DNA from: Stereocaulon alpinum
Taxonomy: Eukaryota; Ascomycota; Lecanoromycetes; Lecanorales; Stereocaulaceae
NCBI GenBank assembly: GCA_018257865.1
Contig: JAEUBA010000001.1
Coordinates: forward strand, 1,240,001-1,304,000
Length of the DNA: 64,000 bases
Reading direction: 5' to 3'
In this document: positions 23,451 to 34,373 of the stretch, in pieces
How the letters are laid out: each line of letters begins with the position of its first letter
Position numbering within the stretch: position 1 is the stretch's first letter
Translations under genes and position numbers: made by a program
The notes under the pieces: generated by a model
The model's database searches: none
What the model was told of the DNA's origin: nothing
What the model saw: only the letters and a program-made list of their open reading frames with translations

Positions 23451-24720
23451 TCAACCGCCAAAGTCTGTCAAGAGATCTTCCATGTTCTGCTGTTTCGACG
23501 CTCGCATTGTCGGCTTGTTGCGAGGCACTTTAGCTTTAGTTTCAGTTAGAAGCCTTTTCGTAGCGAGTCGCTCGTTGTCCTCACGATGTTCCTTCGTAGT
23601 GCGATAATAACATCTCGTATTTTGACATCCTGTGGCATCCATAAGGTCACCTCGTCCAGCGTCTCCAATAGAGAGGTGAAGGACAGGGAGATCATTAGCC
23701 GCCGGAACGCTTTCATCTGTCAGCTTCTCTGCACTTAACTCTCCACCCAGCCGAAAGCATTCGTGGACTATGGAATTCCAATCCGGACCCCTCGCGCTGC
23801 ATTTTACCAGCCTATTGCACACTTCAATCCCGGTCTTATATTTCCATCCGTGCTGCTGCGCTGTTGCTATCTCCTGCGAACCGCAATTGCATCCTTCGAC
23901 GTTGAAGAGTACTAGTGCTGGGAATTGGTTGAAATGGGTAAAGACTCTTGACGTGATCTCTCTCTGCTGGCGAAGATGGAGGATGCGGAGGAGGCTGAAT
24001 ACGTTGGAATCTGCGGCTAGGCGGCCCCAACTCCTGATGATGCTGTCGTCAACACCGATTTCTGGGGCTCGGATGCCTGGTCCTAGGGTCAGGTTACCGA
24101 GGTTGACGAGTTGGGAGACTTGAATGAGGGTAACGCGGGAGCAATTAATGTTGGAGAGTGTGAGGAGTGTTATCCAGCTGAGGGAGGGAGAGGTCGTGGG
24201 CTTTATGTAGTCGAGCAACCCCATATCAGGGTCGGGGATTGCGTGGTACTTGGTCTTCAGGGTTGTGTCGGCTTCGTGAGGGTAGGCGGAGGCGAAAGCT
24301 TTCCAGACATTGACGCTGTCTATCTGCCTGGAGATATGAGTTATCAGCCGGACGCCCTCCTGATTCTGCAGCTCTGCTTCGGGCTTACGCCGCAACAATA
24401 CGTTGCCATAGCAGGCTTGCAACCTCCCATGGCAATCCCTCCAGACTCTCAGCTGTAATACTCAGCGAATTGTCAAGAGCACTTCGAATGGCCATATCGA
24501 AGAGCGATGAGCATCCTGGTCCCATTGATCTGTGGAATTTTGCCTGTCTCGAGCTGCCCCTTGTCTTCCACACCCAGTCTGCTGTCATCGGTCCTGCAGG
24601 ACATGTTGTCTCCGTAAAGACTTGGCCAGAATCGTCGAAGTTGGTATTCCCTTTACTCTGGACATTGTTGTAAACCTGGGACCAGGACAGAAGGCGAGAG
24701 ATCGTGTAGTTCCTTCCCAT
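23451..24720 (-). CDS. conserved fungal hypothetical protein, leucine-rich
   Basis: Two exons, complement(23451..24327, 24389..24720), join in phase across a 61-nt intron (GTAAGC..CAG, with CTGATAAC as branch) to give 402 residues. The junction reads LPWEVASLLWQRIVAA then QIDSVNVWKAFASAYPHE. This resembles a family of fungal proteins with a short F-box-like start and irregular leucine-rich units (WITLLTLSNINCSRVTLIQV; LVNLGNLTLGPGI; LLRILHLRQQREI). The C-terminus is Lys/Arg-rich (TETKAKVPRNKPTMRASKQQ), possibly nuclear. The function is unknown. The 5' end is uncertain: coding-like text (QKRKARAATVDKAWEG) lies upstream in another frame, so an extra 5' exon is possible. Confidence 0.65.
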
Positions 24721-24982
24721 GCCTTATCAACCGTTGCGGCGCGTGCTTTTCGTTTCTGACCACGCGATTCCAATAAATACCTATCCGGATATCCAGCCCT
24801 GTCCCAAGCCACAACGGGAGGGCGATGGTGGGGGATCTGACCCGGAGCCTCAGATCGCGCGCTAGACAATCACTCACTTTTCATCATTGATTGTTCCCCA
24901 TTTAACAATACACAATAATTGTACATATATTCCCGGTGCTCACGATGAGAAGCACTCCTTCTCACAAAGGATACCCAGTACT
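24721..24982. promoter_or_regulatory. divergent promoter region
   Basis: Lies between the leucine-rich hypothetical gene (-) and the J-protein gene (+). Part of it may encode an extra first exon of the minus-strand gene. Confidence 0.4.
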
Positions 24983-25954
24983 ATGTTAAAGAAGCCGAGC
25001 CTCTTGTCATCGTCCTACAGCAATTTTCACTGTCTTTACTTCCCCAATTCAAGTCCTACTACTTCAACAACCTACCTCCAACCCTCCCAACATCGATCAC
25101 ACCAGCAAAAGAAATTGTCATGTCGCAATTACGCAACTGTTCGTCCGGACAGGCTGTCTTCCGATCATGCCGATGATGCCTCATGGCCCGACCTCCCCAA
25201 CTCTCGGGTAGTGCCCACACCATACCAGATCTTCAAATTGAAAAAGGATGCTCCATACTCAAAACGTCGATTCTATGAGCTTGTCAAGATATATCATCCC
25301 GACAGAAACGGCCATGACAATGGCCTCTCGGGAATCAATCATTTACCTGGTGCCGTCAAGATGGAGCGCTACCGTTTGATAGTGGCAGCCCACGAGATTC
25401 TCTCTGATCCTGAAAAGAGAAGTGCATATGATGCATCTGGAGCTGGTTGGAATGGTCGGCCGGGGCATGGAGCACCTAGGTACCATTGGGGTCAGAACCA
25501 GGGAGCCCAATGGTCGGGTTTCGATACGAATGACTCGCCCTTCCGGAATGCTACGTGGGAGGACTGGGAAAGATGGTATACGAGAGACAGAGCCAAGCAG
25601 CAGCCGGTCTACGTCTCCAATGGAGGTTTCCTAATACTCGTGATTGCCGCTGTGTCCCTCGGTGGATTTGGTCAATCATTGCGGGCTAGTGACTATTCAA
25701 ATATGTTCGAACGGCAAGTCGAAAAGGTGCATGATGATGCTAGCAAGGTTCTTCGAAAACGAAAAACAGATTCCGCGGGGTTTGGGCACAGAGATGAGAG
25801 GTTACAGAATTTCTTGATGACTAGAGATCCGCGCGGATATGGAATCACCGACCCGAAAGAGGAGAGCTATCGCAAGCTTTTGCCAGAGCCTGAGCTCTGT
25901 ATGAGCGAGGCGGTCCATCAGCGAGGTCACGATCACGTTCAAAACTCGAATTGA
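24983..25954 (+). CDS. mitochondrial-type J-domain (DnaJ-like) membrane protein
   Basis: Single-exon gene of 323 residues. J proteins stimulate Hsp70 ATPase. The Ser/Thr-rich, acid-poor N-terminus (MLKKPSLLSSSYSNFHCLYF) with RNYAT near residue 60 looks like a mitochondrial presequence and cleavage region. The J domain spans roughly residues 75-155 and contains PYQIFKLKKDAPYSKRRFYE, the HPD motif in KIYHPDRNGHD, and ILSDPEKRSAYDASG. A Gly/Trp-rich linker follows, then one membrane span (GGFLILVIAAVSLGGFG). The C-terminal 90 residues are charged. There are no zinc fingers, so it is class C. The ATG is the first in frame. An inner-membrane assembly role is an inference only. Confidence 0.85.
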   Translation: MLKKPSLLSSSYSNFHCLYFPNSSPTTSTTYLQPSQHRSHQQKKLSCRNYATVRPDRLSSDHADDASWPDLPNSRVVPTPYQIFKLKKDAPYSKRRFYELVKIYHPDRNGHDNGLSGINHLPGAVKMERYRLIVAAHEILSDPEKRSAYDASGAGWNGRPGHGAPRYHWGQNQGAQWSGFDTNDSPFRNATWEDWERWYTRDRAKQQPVYVSNGGFLILVIAAVSLGGFGQSLRASDYSNMFERQVEKVHDDASKVLRKRKTDSAGFGHRDERLQNFLMTRDPRGYGITDPKEESYRKLLPEPELCMSEAVHQRGHDHVQNSN

Positions 25955-26238
25955 CAGCATCCTAAGAGTTGGGATGCCGCACCTACTCTAGGCGGCAGTC
26001 GAGTGGGCCTAAGCCAATGCACGGTGATCTCTCATCATGGGAGGAAGATCTACTATAGCAACTCTTGCGGTGTGGTTCTAAGCCTTCGCATACCAACGAA
26101 AGCCGCCTTTCCAACTTCTGCTCATATCCGAGTGAGTAAACCGCCAAGACTTGCTGGGCCGAGGTAAGTTCCGACAATCGACTAAGTCTCGACTTCCATA
26201 GATTCGTCGATCAAGACGGGAGGATTGTAAGCAGTACT

Positions 26239-27182
26239 ATGCTCTTCCACGCATGGAAGCCTTCTCCTCTCCAACAGCCTTTGCGAAGGCTTGCTACAAT
26301 GGCAACTCAATTGTCCGAATTACCAGAAATTCGTCGATTGAGCCCATTGGTAATCAGGATACTTGGCGGTAACCCTGGCAAGTTCACGCTTCAAAGTAAT
26401 GATTTGCAGACATCAGCTCTTCTTCGTCAATCTGACCTCTCCAAGGCACAAACACCTACCTCATTGGCACTGGTTCCTCTCGGCTTCTCGTCGATACTGG
26501 ACAAGGAGAGCAATCATGGCCGCCACTTCTCTCTTCAGTCCTATCTTCCGAGTCAACCACGGTGTCTCACGCCATTATCACCCATTGGCATCTTGACCAT
26601 GCTGGGGGCGTCAAGGATCTCCTATCACTCTGCCCTGATGCAGTGATCCATAAGCATAACCCAACACCAGGCCAAAAGACGATTAATGACGGGCAAATAT
26701 TTAAAACAGAGGGAGCATCATTACGGGCCTTCCACTGTCCTGGCCATACAACTGATCACATGGCATTAGTACTGGAGGAAGAGAATGCGATGTTTACTGG
26801 CGACAATGTACTCGGCCACGGTACAGCCGTCTTCGAAGACCTAGCTACCTATCTTGATAGTCTGGCTCAGATGCGTAAGCAATTTGGTGGGAGAGCTTAT
26901 CCTGGGCACGGAGAAGTAATTGAAGATGGACGGGGCAGAATTACCGAATACGTCAGTCATAGAAAACAAAGGGAGGATGAGTTACTCCAGGCCTTGAGGA
27001 AGATTGATGGCGAAGCTACACCCTTGGAGCTGGTGAAAGTGGTGTATGAAGACGTGCCGGAGAATTTACACGAAGCCGCCGCAAATGGTGCTCTGCAGGT
27101 TCTTCAAAAGCTAGAAGGGGAAGGCAAAGTTATCTCGAATGGAAATGGGAAATGGCAGATCAGCGGGAAAGCGACACTTTGA
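26239..27182 (+). CDS. LACTB2-like metallo-beta-lactamase fold hydrolase
   Basis: Two exons, join(26239..26395, 26446..27182), give 297 residues. The zinc-binding motif THWHLDHAGG, the later ligand histidine in FHCPGHTTDHMALV, the aspartate in FTGDNVLGHGTAVFED and the last histidine in RAYPGHGEVI are all present. The C-terminal winged-helix-like region fits LACTB2, an endoribonuclease of mitochondria in animals. Fungal relatives also act as thioesterases for polyketide release, but no polyketide synthase is nearby, so a housekeeping role is more likely. The intron changes the usual LQGTNTYL to LQSTNTYL at the junction. A second ATG at 26299 would remove a basic leader that may be a mitochondrial signal. 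Confidence 0.9.
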
Positions 27183-27739
27183 GATGGCGATTGATGGTAA
27201 ATTTCCGTTCAAGACTCCGGTGTCACGCTCTCACAGTTACTATCGCCGGCCGTTGGGCGCTCCTTTCCCAATTGAAGCTGCAAAATAGAAGCATAAGTTG
27301 AGCGCCTGTTCGTCAGTCCAGTAGCCAGAGACCAGGTCGACTTGGCGGATACTGGCTCACAGCCTAGCTTGAGGGCCTGAAGTTGAGCTCCTTGCCAGAT
27401 TTTAGGCTTGGGAGAATTGCTTCGCCCATTGAGAAAGCCTCATGTTGTTCATCAAGATCCTCTTTCCGAGCGAGGTTTGCCCTGATATCATAGATGCTCG
27501 ATGGATTGTACATAGCTCTGCACTTGAACAAAGCTGCCACTAGATACTACGAAGACTATTACATTTCATCCAAAGCCAGGGATGATCTTGACCAGACAGA
27601 TAATGTAAAGAAGCGAACAATGCTCACATCATAGCTTCGTTTGGTGAGATGCGGGGCGAGCGGAAACTGCGAATTTCTGCTTACACTTAAATATTCCCAC
27701 TATCTATATCAATATTCCCTTCGTTCATCAAACACACCA
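27183..27739. other. intergenic, HNT1 promoter
   Basis: 3' flank of the LACTB2-like gene and promoter of HNT1. Nothing else recognised. Confidence 0.4.
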
Positions 27740-28485
27740 ATGGTCAGCAAAATGGCAGATTGTATCTTTTGCAAAATCATCAAGGGTTTGTCACTCCCTA
27801 TAACGTTTCACTTGACCCTCGAACTCAAGTAATGACCCGCACATAGGAGCTATCCCATCCTTCAAGCTCTACGAGTCAGAACGAGTCTTTGCCTTCTTGG
27901 ACATAGAACCACTGGCCCAAGGCCATGCGGTATGTCCCTCCCCTATCGACCTTGTCTCAAATCCAAATCGAGCAAACACTGATGCCCCCTCTCCGTACAG
28001 CTCGTAATCCCCAAACACCATGGAGCCAAACTGACCGATATCCCGGATGACCAATTGGGAGAAATGATGGTGAGTCTTTCTCAATTGCTACTGGACGAGG
28101 GTGCTGATACAGTATGGTCCATAGCCCGTAGCTAAGAAGTTGGCAAAAGCGATGGGAGGCGAGAATTATAACATCTTGCAGAATAATGGGAGGTTGGCTC
28201 ATCAGATTGTTGATCATGTACGCCTGATTCCTCCCTTCCCTTCCCATCTTTACTCTACTATGCATGATAGACTTGGCAACGGTTACATGTACTGAATTAC
28301 GTGGTTCTAGGTTCATTTCCACGTGGTATGAACTGTTTCCACATGAGCCGTTTGAATCATATCTAACGGGTTTTTAGATTCCAAAGCCAGACCAAGAACA
28401 AGGTCTGGGTATTACGTGGCCAGCGAAGAAAGCGGATATGGAGAAGCTGAAGGAGTATTTCAATGATGTTAAGGCGAAGATTTAG
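27740..28485 (+). CDS. HNT1: HIT-family adenosine phosphoramidase Hnt1
   Basis: Histidine-triad (HINT) hydrolase of adenosine 5'-phosphoramidates. Six exons, join(27740..27785, 27847..27929, 28001..28069, 28125..28217, 28311..28325, 28378..28485), give 137 residues. Blocks: DCIFCKIIKGAIPSFKLYE with the zinc-type CxxC, FAFLDIEPLAQGHALVIPK, NYNILQNNGRLAHQIVDH, and the triad HVHFHV. Exon 5 is only 15 nt and encodes VHFHV, so the catalytic triad is assembled from exons 4 and 5. All introns have GT..AG ends (the first donor is GTTTGT), and the phases agree. A second Met four codons later (MADCIFCK) could also start translation. Confidence 0.95.
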
Positions 28486-28689
28486 GTGGGAGATGTCATT
28501 AGAGCATGAGGTTGAAGAGAAATTATATGTACACTATCCACCCACCCAGCCATGATGAGAAGATTCATGCGTTCATGCAATGTTCGACGTTACAGTACAT
28601 TTCGATCCGTCGCTAATTCCATTACTCTTCATACACTTTTGAATGCATGGAGGGGCTTGCTTATCCACTCAGCCAGGGGCTAGGTCCAT

Positions 28690-30596
28690 CTAGTCTAGAT
28701 CATCGTCCCTGTGTCCTGCAGGGATTGGCCCGTTTTGAGATGGTGCAGTGCCGTTCGAGGCCACGGAGCTGGTCGGTGGCGTATAGAACTGGATCCTGCC
28801 GCCCTCTTTAATCAAGCCAGTACGATCATACAGGGTCCTCGCTCTCAAGTAGGGGTCGAGCTCCCAGTAGCCAGATCTCAGACGACCAGCCAGCTCGGCT
28901 CGTTTTCGTTGCAGGGTATTTCGTGGTTCGGACCCTTTTATCCATTGCTGTGTCGTGGTCTCGTACTCTTTGACAACGGCTGCTCGTTCCTCAAGGAGCT
29001 TTTGTTTAGTGGTGTCGTCTGAAAGTAGTCTGTTCTCCTCAGGTGAGGGTTCGATGTAATGGTACTCCCATTGGTCATCTCCTCCGAGTTCTTTGGTGAT
29101 GTGTTTCCGCTCAACGAATTCCTCGAGTTCGGCGGTGTTCTTCGTAAAATGGACTTTGCTTGCTACCACGGGATCCAGCCAGCCTTTGATAATCTTCCAT
29201 ATACCTAACACTTTCAGCATGCTTTGCCACGTGGTGCGACTTCTTTATATTGGCTTACTTTGAAATATCCAGGGTGACTTGTGTACAAGGACGACGCCCA
29301 GGCTTTCCGGGTAGTTGGCCTCAAAGACCTTGATCATGAATTTCACAGGACCATAGTCCTTACAACAGAATCAGTGAGGGCACTCTCTAATGGAGAAAAG
29401 CGCAACTTTACCATGTTTGCCATCGAGAAGTCTGTCATATCGAATATAATAGCCTAGCATAGGTACTTAGCCGTCGACCATTCCAAAGAGCTTGTGGTAC
29501 TCACAGCAGTGTCTGCATTATCATGAAGGAGCAGTCGGGCAGTTTCAATCACATACACAGTATACCTCTCGAGACTCGGCTCACTCTGCTCGCCTTGCCT
29601 GTGTAACCGCACTCTCACGATGCACATGGGCCTTCCATCTCTGTCTGTGCCATGTAAGAAACTCTTCCCCAGCCTTAATTGGGCCAAGAAGTCAAGTCCT
29701 TCTTTCTTAACACTTGGGTTTGATTTCTTGCTGTCTTCGGCCGCACCGCCTTCACCCCGTCTCATAATATCGTCGTCTACATGCATCTCTTGTCCTCGCC
29801 AGTGCATTGTGGCAATCAACATGATAAGAGCATTCTGAACATTCCATTTTCGGGCTCGGAGGAAACGCAGTAAAAGGGCGTCTGGATTGTCGTGCTTGAC
29901 CATACTCCAGAAGGCGGTACGTAAGTCTTCTCGCGACTGTGTGTCGATCACTTTGAGAAACTCTTTCGTCTGGCCGTACTTATCATCCCCATCCATAGCC
30001 GAGACTCCCTCTGCGCCTTCACCACTAGGATCGTCGTGATTCTTCCTGCTGAACAGGCTCAAGCGGCCTTTCTTCTTCTTTTCCGAACTATGTGTTCCAG
30101 CCCGCGACCGCTTTTCGGCTTTATCTAAAATCTCCGACCCTGTAGCTGATGAATCATCCCCATTGGTGTGGTCACTCAGTACTGGAACCCCAAAAACCTT
30201 GAGAGTTGCAGTCCACATTTCCTGTAATTTGACCTCCTGCTCCGGTGTGAGGCTTCCTGGTCGGCCCGGAAGAGTTATGTCCGCCATTACGGCGTCCTCT
30301 CCTACTTTTGTATTGTTTCTAGAGCTTGCAATGGATGCACCCGGCTCTGGTGTTGACGAATGCCGAAAAAGAAATATGGATCCGGCCAAAAGGCTTGTCG
30401 CAACGACGAGAACTGCGGCTGTGAGATTGATACTGCTCTTGACCTGTACCTCAGCCCGAAAGCGGTGAAAGGGAAAAGAGTAGGAACTGTTCCGGGCAGT
30501 CTGGGAAGATATAAAGAGAGTAGGTGAACGTGGAAGAATGAGCGGTTGCTTGTGAGCTTTCAGGTGTGCGGAACGAAGGATGCTGCGAGAGTACAT
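28690..30596 (-). CDS. CSR1: Csr1-like Sec14-homology phosphatidylinositol transfer protein
   Basis: CRAL-TRIO lipid transfer protein of the Csr1/Sfh2 type. Four exons, complement(28690..29204, 29259..29358, 29412..29453, 29505..30596), give 582 residues. The N-terminus is basic and Ser-rich (MYSRSILRSAHLKAHKQPLI), followed by a hydrophobic segment (LTAAVLVVATSLLAGSIFLF), an extension not present in yeast Csr1. A CRAL-TRIO N region has LLLRFLRARKWNVQNALIML. The domain itself has DRDGRPMCIVRVRLH, IIFDMTDFSMANMDYGPVKF, NYPESLGVVLVHKSPWIFQ and WLDPVVASKVHFT. A Met near residue 103 (MADITLPGRPGSLTPEQEV) would give a soluble protein. Either the extension targets it to a membrane or mitochondria, or the start is internal. 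Confidence 0.9.
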
Positions 30597-31143
30597 ATAT
30601 TGAATATTGACAGAGAATGAAGGGCCATTGGCGAATCAGGCTTTGTCAGATATGAAAGCACGCGGATAGCAATAGAGATGAGCAGTATGTTTGTCAGCGC
30701 TACCTGGCCATAACAGCTGGATGGATCAAGAAGCGTCATCTCGCGCGGGCCTTACCGAGGTTCGGTATCTTGTTTGACCGGCAAGCATAGCAAATAGTTA
30801 TGCAGCATGCTTTCAGGGAAAACCATGCTGTCCACGCATGAAGTTTACCTTGCCGTAAACTAAGAGTAGAAGCACACTTGGGCTGTTTGCCCTCTCCATA
30901 CTCAATTTTGACAGCATCGATCCATCTTCCTTTCCGACTTTCACGCGACAGTGGGTCTTTTCTCAAAGCCGATGTCGTTTTAGGTCTAGTCCCAAGATTT
31001 GGCCCGAGATCTCGCCCGAGAAACGCGAGTGGTTGCTCTCTCAGCACAACACTATTGATATCAATCCTCAGAGAGAATACACAGAGTGTTCAGGCGCATA
31101 ACAGATTCTGTGATCACAACCGGCTACGATTGACTCTACAACC
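30597..31143. promoter_or_regulatory. divergent promoter region, CSR1-like / DAM1
   Basis: A 547-nt spacer between diverging starts. It must contain both promoters. No factor site assigned, no small gene recognised. Confidence 0.45.
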
Positions 31144-31840
31144 ATGGACCTTCCTAATCCAACACGCTCCACCTCTCAAACGCGCAATAAACCTCCATCG
31201 CGCCCCTCTACCCCTCTCCGCCCCAGCTCACGGACTTCTCTTCGCGACAGTCAGACCTTCACACCTAAGTCTGGCTCTTCAGCCTTCCCCCTCGAGTTCT
31301 TTGAGCCAGCTTTCGCCGAGCTTTCGGACTCCATGGCCGATTTGGAAGCCAATTTCATGCATTTGCAGTTGATGCACGAGAGCTTGAGCAGGTTCAATGA
31401 AAGCTTTGCAAGCTTCCTGTATGGAATGAACATGAATGCTTTCTGCGTTGATTTTCCAGAGGTACATCGCGCAATCTGCTTAATGATGGCATAGCACTCA
31501 ACGTTTGTAACAGGCTCCCATACCGGAATCTTTCAAACGCGCCAAACAAAACGAAGAGCACAGCCAGCCTACAGACCACAACTCCCGGCCAGACTTTGGC
31601 GAAGAGACGTTCATGACGACTGATACCTCCTTCGTAGAGAACCCGCCATCTTCTCGGGCTCCTACCAAATTCGCAACACCTGCCCCTGCGGCGCGTCCGA
31701 GCTCTGGACTCAATAAGCGTGGAGTTGGAGAGGCTTCGTCAAGAGGCGGTATAGGTGGACGAGGTGGAGCAGCGCGTGGCAATCTGAGAGGGAGTCGGGG
31801 CAGCGGTATTGCAAGAGGGAAGCCGAGGGGTATGAGGTGA
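31144..31840 (+). CDS. DAM1: DASH complex subunit Dam1
   Basis: Subunit of the DASH/Dam1 ring, which couples kinetochores to spindle microtubules. Two exons, join(31144..31461, 31514..31840), give 214 residues. The N-terminus is Ser/Pro/Arg-rich (TRSTSQTRNKPPSRPSTPL). The Dam1 domain is clear: FFEPAFAELSDSMADLEANF, MHLQLMHESLSRFNESFASF, LYGMNMNAFCVDFPEAPIP, with the intron inside the last block. The tail is Gly/Arg-rich (GGIGGRGGAARGNLRGSRG), typical of filamentous-fungal Dam1 and likely a microtubule or regulator contact. The start ATG follows directly after a leader with no competing ATG in frame. Confidence 0.93.
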
Positions 31841-33203
31841 AGGAGATGTGATAAGATGCAAATGAGCAGTACCAGTTTGTGCTCGTCGCTGCTGTCAAGA
31901 ATGAGATATGCTGACAAGAAGAAGAAATCCTGTGGCTTTTTTCAGCGCTCTGGGTACTATGTTGCTGTACTCCGGGCTAGATGCCTTGAAAGCCATGTGG
32001 GAGTAGAAGATACGGATGCAGGACTGTTGAGGAGAAGAAGAAGAGCTAGGGAGAGACTCAGCATGAGCTCTGTGGACTAGGTTCAGCAGAAGTACCATGG
32101 ATTGCACACCCTATCCACCCAAGGACACACAGGGCAAGCACCGTTGAAAGGAGTGGGCAATCAATGATCCATTCTCCCACTGCTTCCCTCCCTCCCACAC
32201 CATCTACACCGTCTAGGCTACAAAGGGAAGGATAGGGAGTCACTAGGGCAACAAAACTCCAAGAGGGGGACTGCCTGGCAACACATTGAAGAGACTCCCC
32301 CAAACATCCTGGCCGAAAACCATCTTGTCCTCCTAGCCGATGTCTGGCCGTCGTGTGGATGTTGCCTCGGGTTGGCGGGCTTCTGATGCACAATCCAGAT
32401 CGGTGCTTAGCGATATAGAGATGACACACGCATGCGACCAGCGCCATCCATCACACGATCTCCACAAGAGACCGAACGACAAATCTATACGACTCCTGGA
32501 AGACCCATGCCCTTCACGCAATAGTACCTAAAGCATTTACTACATCCAACTTTGCATGCCGTGCACTACGGACAAGTATATCAGACAGCATAGGATAGAA
32601 GAGGCTCCCTTTCAGCTATCATGTAGTCCACATTTCCACCCTCACACATCTGCTCCTCAATACCAACATCAGAGTCCTGGCCCAACGCATTGCCATTCAT
32701 CAAACTTTTCGTTCTGTTGATATCAGCACTCCCAGCTCCAATCACTGTCTCCATGCAGGTATCCCGGCTCCTTTCGGGAGCGGATTGAAGGGAGACCTAC
32801 CCTGATTCTATCGAGAAAGCCTCTTCCCACACCTTTGACTTACGTCTTTACCGAATTTCCAGGTATTGTCATCACCTCATTGCGAAGTATGTTCAACAAC
32901 TTGTCAATTAGCATTCTCGAGGTACTTGATCTGGATTAGGGCTAGCTTTAATTTACGCGTGCTTTTCGCGTTTTGGCGCGTCAAGGAACATATGCCGAAA
33001 TACCGTATGTTATTAGAGCCTCAAGCTCCTGCAGTGCTACAGCGTAAAATGCCTATGGAACATGAATCTGTGCATCGTGAAATCGAGCCACGGATCTTGA
33101 CATAAAGAAACAATCGCTGTCGCTCAGTGCATCGCTTGTCATAAAAGCCACTGACGCGTATGTTATCGGTGCATGCATAATTCTTCTAGCCCGCATATAT
33201 GCC
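31841..33203. other. intergenic, convergent spacer, nothing recognised
   Basis: 1.36 kb between DAM1 and the Whi5-like gene, both ending here. Only short frames without recognisable content. No tRNA, repeat or mobile element was seen. Confidence 0.4.
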
Positions 33204-34373
33204 TCAACCCGAAGAGACCAGCTCTCCGCCAAGCTCCATACCGAGCCCAGAGTCCTTGATCATAGATCCACGTCCAATGTTACTGAGGTTCGGGCTTCCG
33301 CCGGGTGGTACCAAGTTATCGAAATTCAACCTCCTCCTAGCCTCCTTCGCAGCGAGGGGTGTTTTGGCGAGGCCAGGAGTACGGTTGCCGAACGCACCCT
33401 GAGCAGGACTCGGTGTAATGTTGACAAAATCTGCGAAGTTGAATTGCTGGCCCGGGGTGTTGAACCCGGCCATACCTGGTGTAGACATCATAGACGAGGG
33501 AAGTGCTTGATTATTGGAAGGTGGTGTAGACGGAGCGAATATTCTAGACGATCTGGGGCCCGGATTTGCTGGTGAAGGCGACGTGGCCAGGTAGAGAAGC
33601 AAGTCTGCGCCTTCTTCGCCTACTGCGTTCCCTCCCATTCGTTGGCGTGCTGCCTGACTTCGTGTAGGTGGTGGTGTGCGAGGTGGTGAGGAATGGAAGG
33701 TTGGGTTCATTGAGAAGGAGTGCGTTGCAATTTCGTCGTCTTCTTCATCAGACACGTGGCCAAAGGTCGGCGAGGCAGGAAGGGTAGCAACGTCCGATGC
33801 GAACGACAGGCTGGCTCCGTGCGAGCTTGGGAAGTGAGATTCTTGGTGATGGTAGACTGGAGATGATTCGGGCAGATTGTGTGTGCTTTTCCACGAGGTC
33901 CGAGAAGTCTCGTAAGTTGGGGGTGCCATTGACTGCGATCGTATTCGTTTGCTTGGTTTATGGCCAAGATCAATGGAAGTAGACTGGTAGGCGTTTCTCT
34001 TACGAAGTGGTTTCGAATCTGTGGAAAATGGAGCGGAGAGTGGCGAGGAGGCTAGGCCACCTGAGAAGAATGGATGTTCTGATGAGCTTGAAGAAGTGGT
34101 GGACGATGTAACGCTAGACGTTGGTCTCTTTTGTTGAATGGTCTTTTCAAGGCGGGCTTCGACATCTTTAAAGCTCAGCCGCTCCTGGCCGTGTTGAGTC
34201 TTGTAACTGGCTAGGGCGAGGCGATCTTGCAGCTTTCTGGCCATCTGGAGTATACTTAGTTTTGATGGGCAAAGGAGTTGGGTATGGGCAAGGCTTACCT
34301 TGGCTACTTCAGCTCGCCGTAGTACTTTGCCCACAACATCCTCGGGTGTAGTATTACAGAATTCCTGAGACAT
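33204..34373 (-). CDS. Whi5/Nrm1-like G1/S transcriptional repressor
   Basis: Two exons, complement(33204..34244, 34299..34373), joined by a 54-nt intron (GTAAGC..CAG), give 371 residues. The diagnostic part is near the N-terminus: MARKLQDRLALASYKTQHGQ then ERLSFKDVEARLEKTIQQKR, matching the short Whi5 motif that contacts SBF/MBF-type factors. The rest is disordered and rich in Ser/Pro, with many SP/TP sites (for example TPGMAGFNTPGQQF, ITPSPAQGAFGNRTPG), as expected for CDK targets. The start chosen is MSQEFCNTTPEDVVGK, the first ATG; the frame is open further upstream without another ATG. The family call rests on one short motif, so whether it is a Whi5 or Nrm1 counterpart is open. Confidence 0.75.
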   Translation of the reverse strand: MSQEFCNTTPEDVVGKVLRRAEVAKVSLAHTQLLCPSKLSILQMARKLQDRLALASYKTQHGQERLSFKDVEARLEKTIQQKRPTSSVTSSTTSSSSSEHPFFSGGLASSPLSAPFSTDSKPLRKRNAYQSTSIDLGHKPSKRIRSQSMAPPTYETSRTSWKSTHNLPESSPVYHHQESHFPSSHGASLSFASDVATLPASPTFGHVSDEEDDEIATHSFSMNPTFHSSPPRTPPPTRSQAARQRMGGNAVGEEGADLLLYLATSPSPANPGPRSSRIFAPSTPPSNNQALPSSMMSTPGMAGFNTPGQQFNFADFVNITPSPAQGAFGNRTPGLAKTPLAAKEARRRLNFDNLVPPGGSPNLSNIGRGSMIKDSGLGMELGGELVSSG

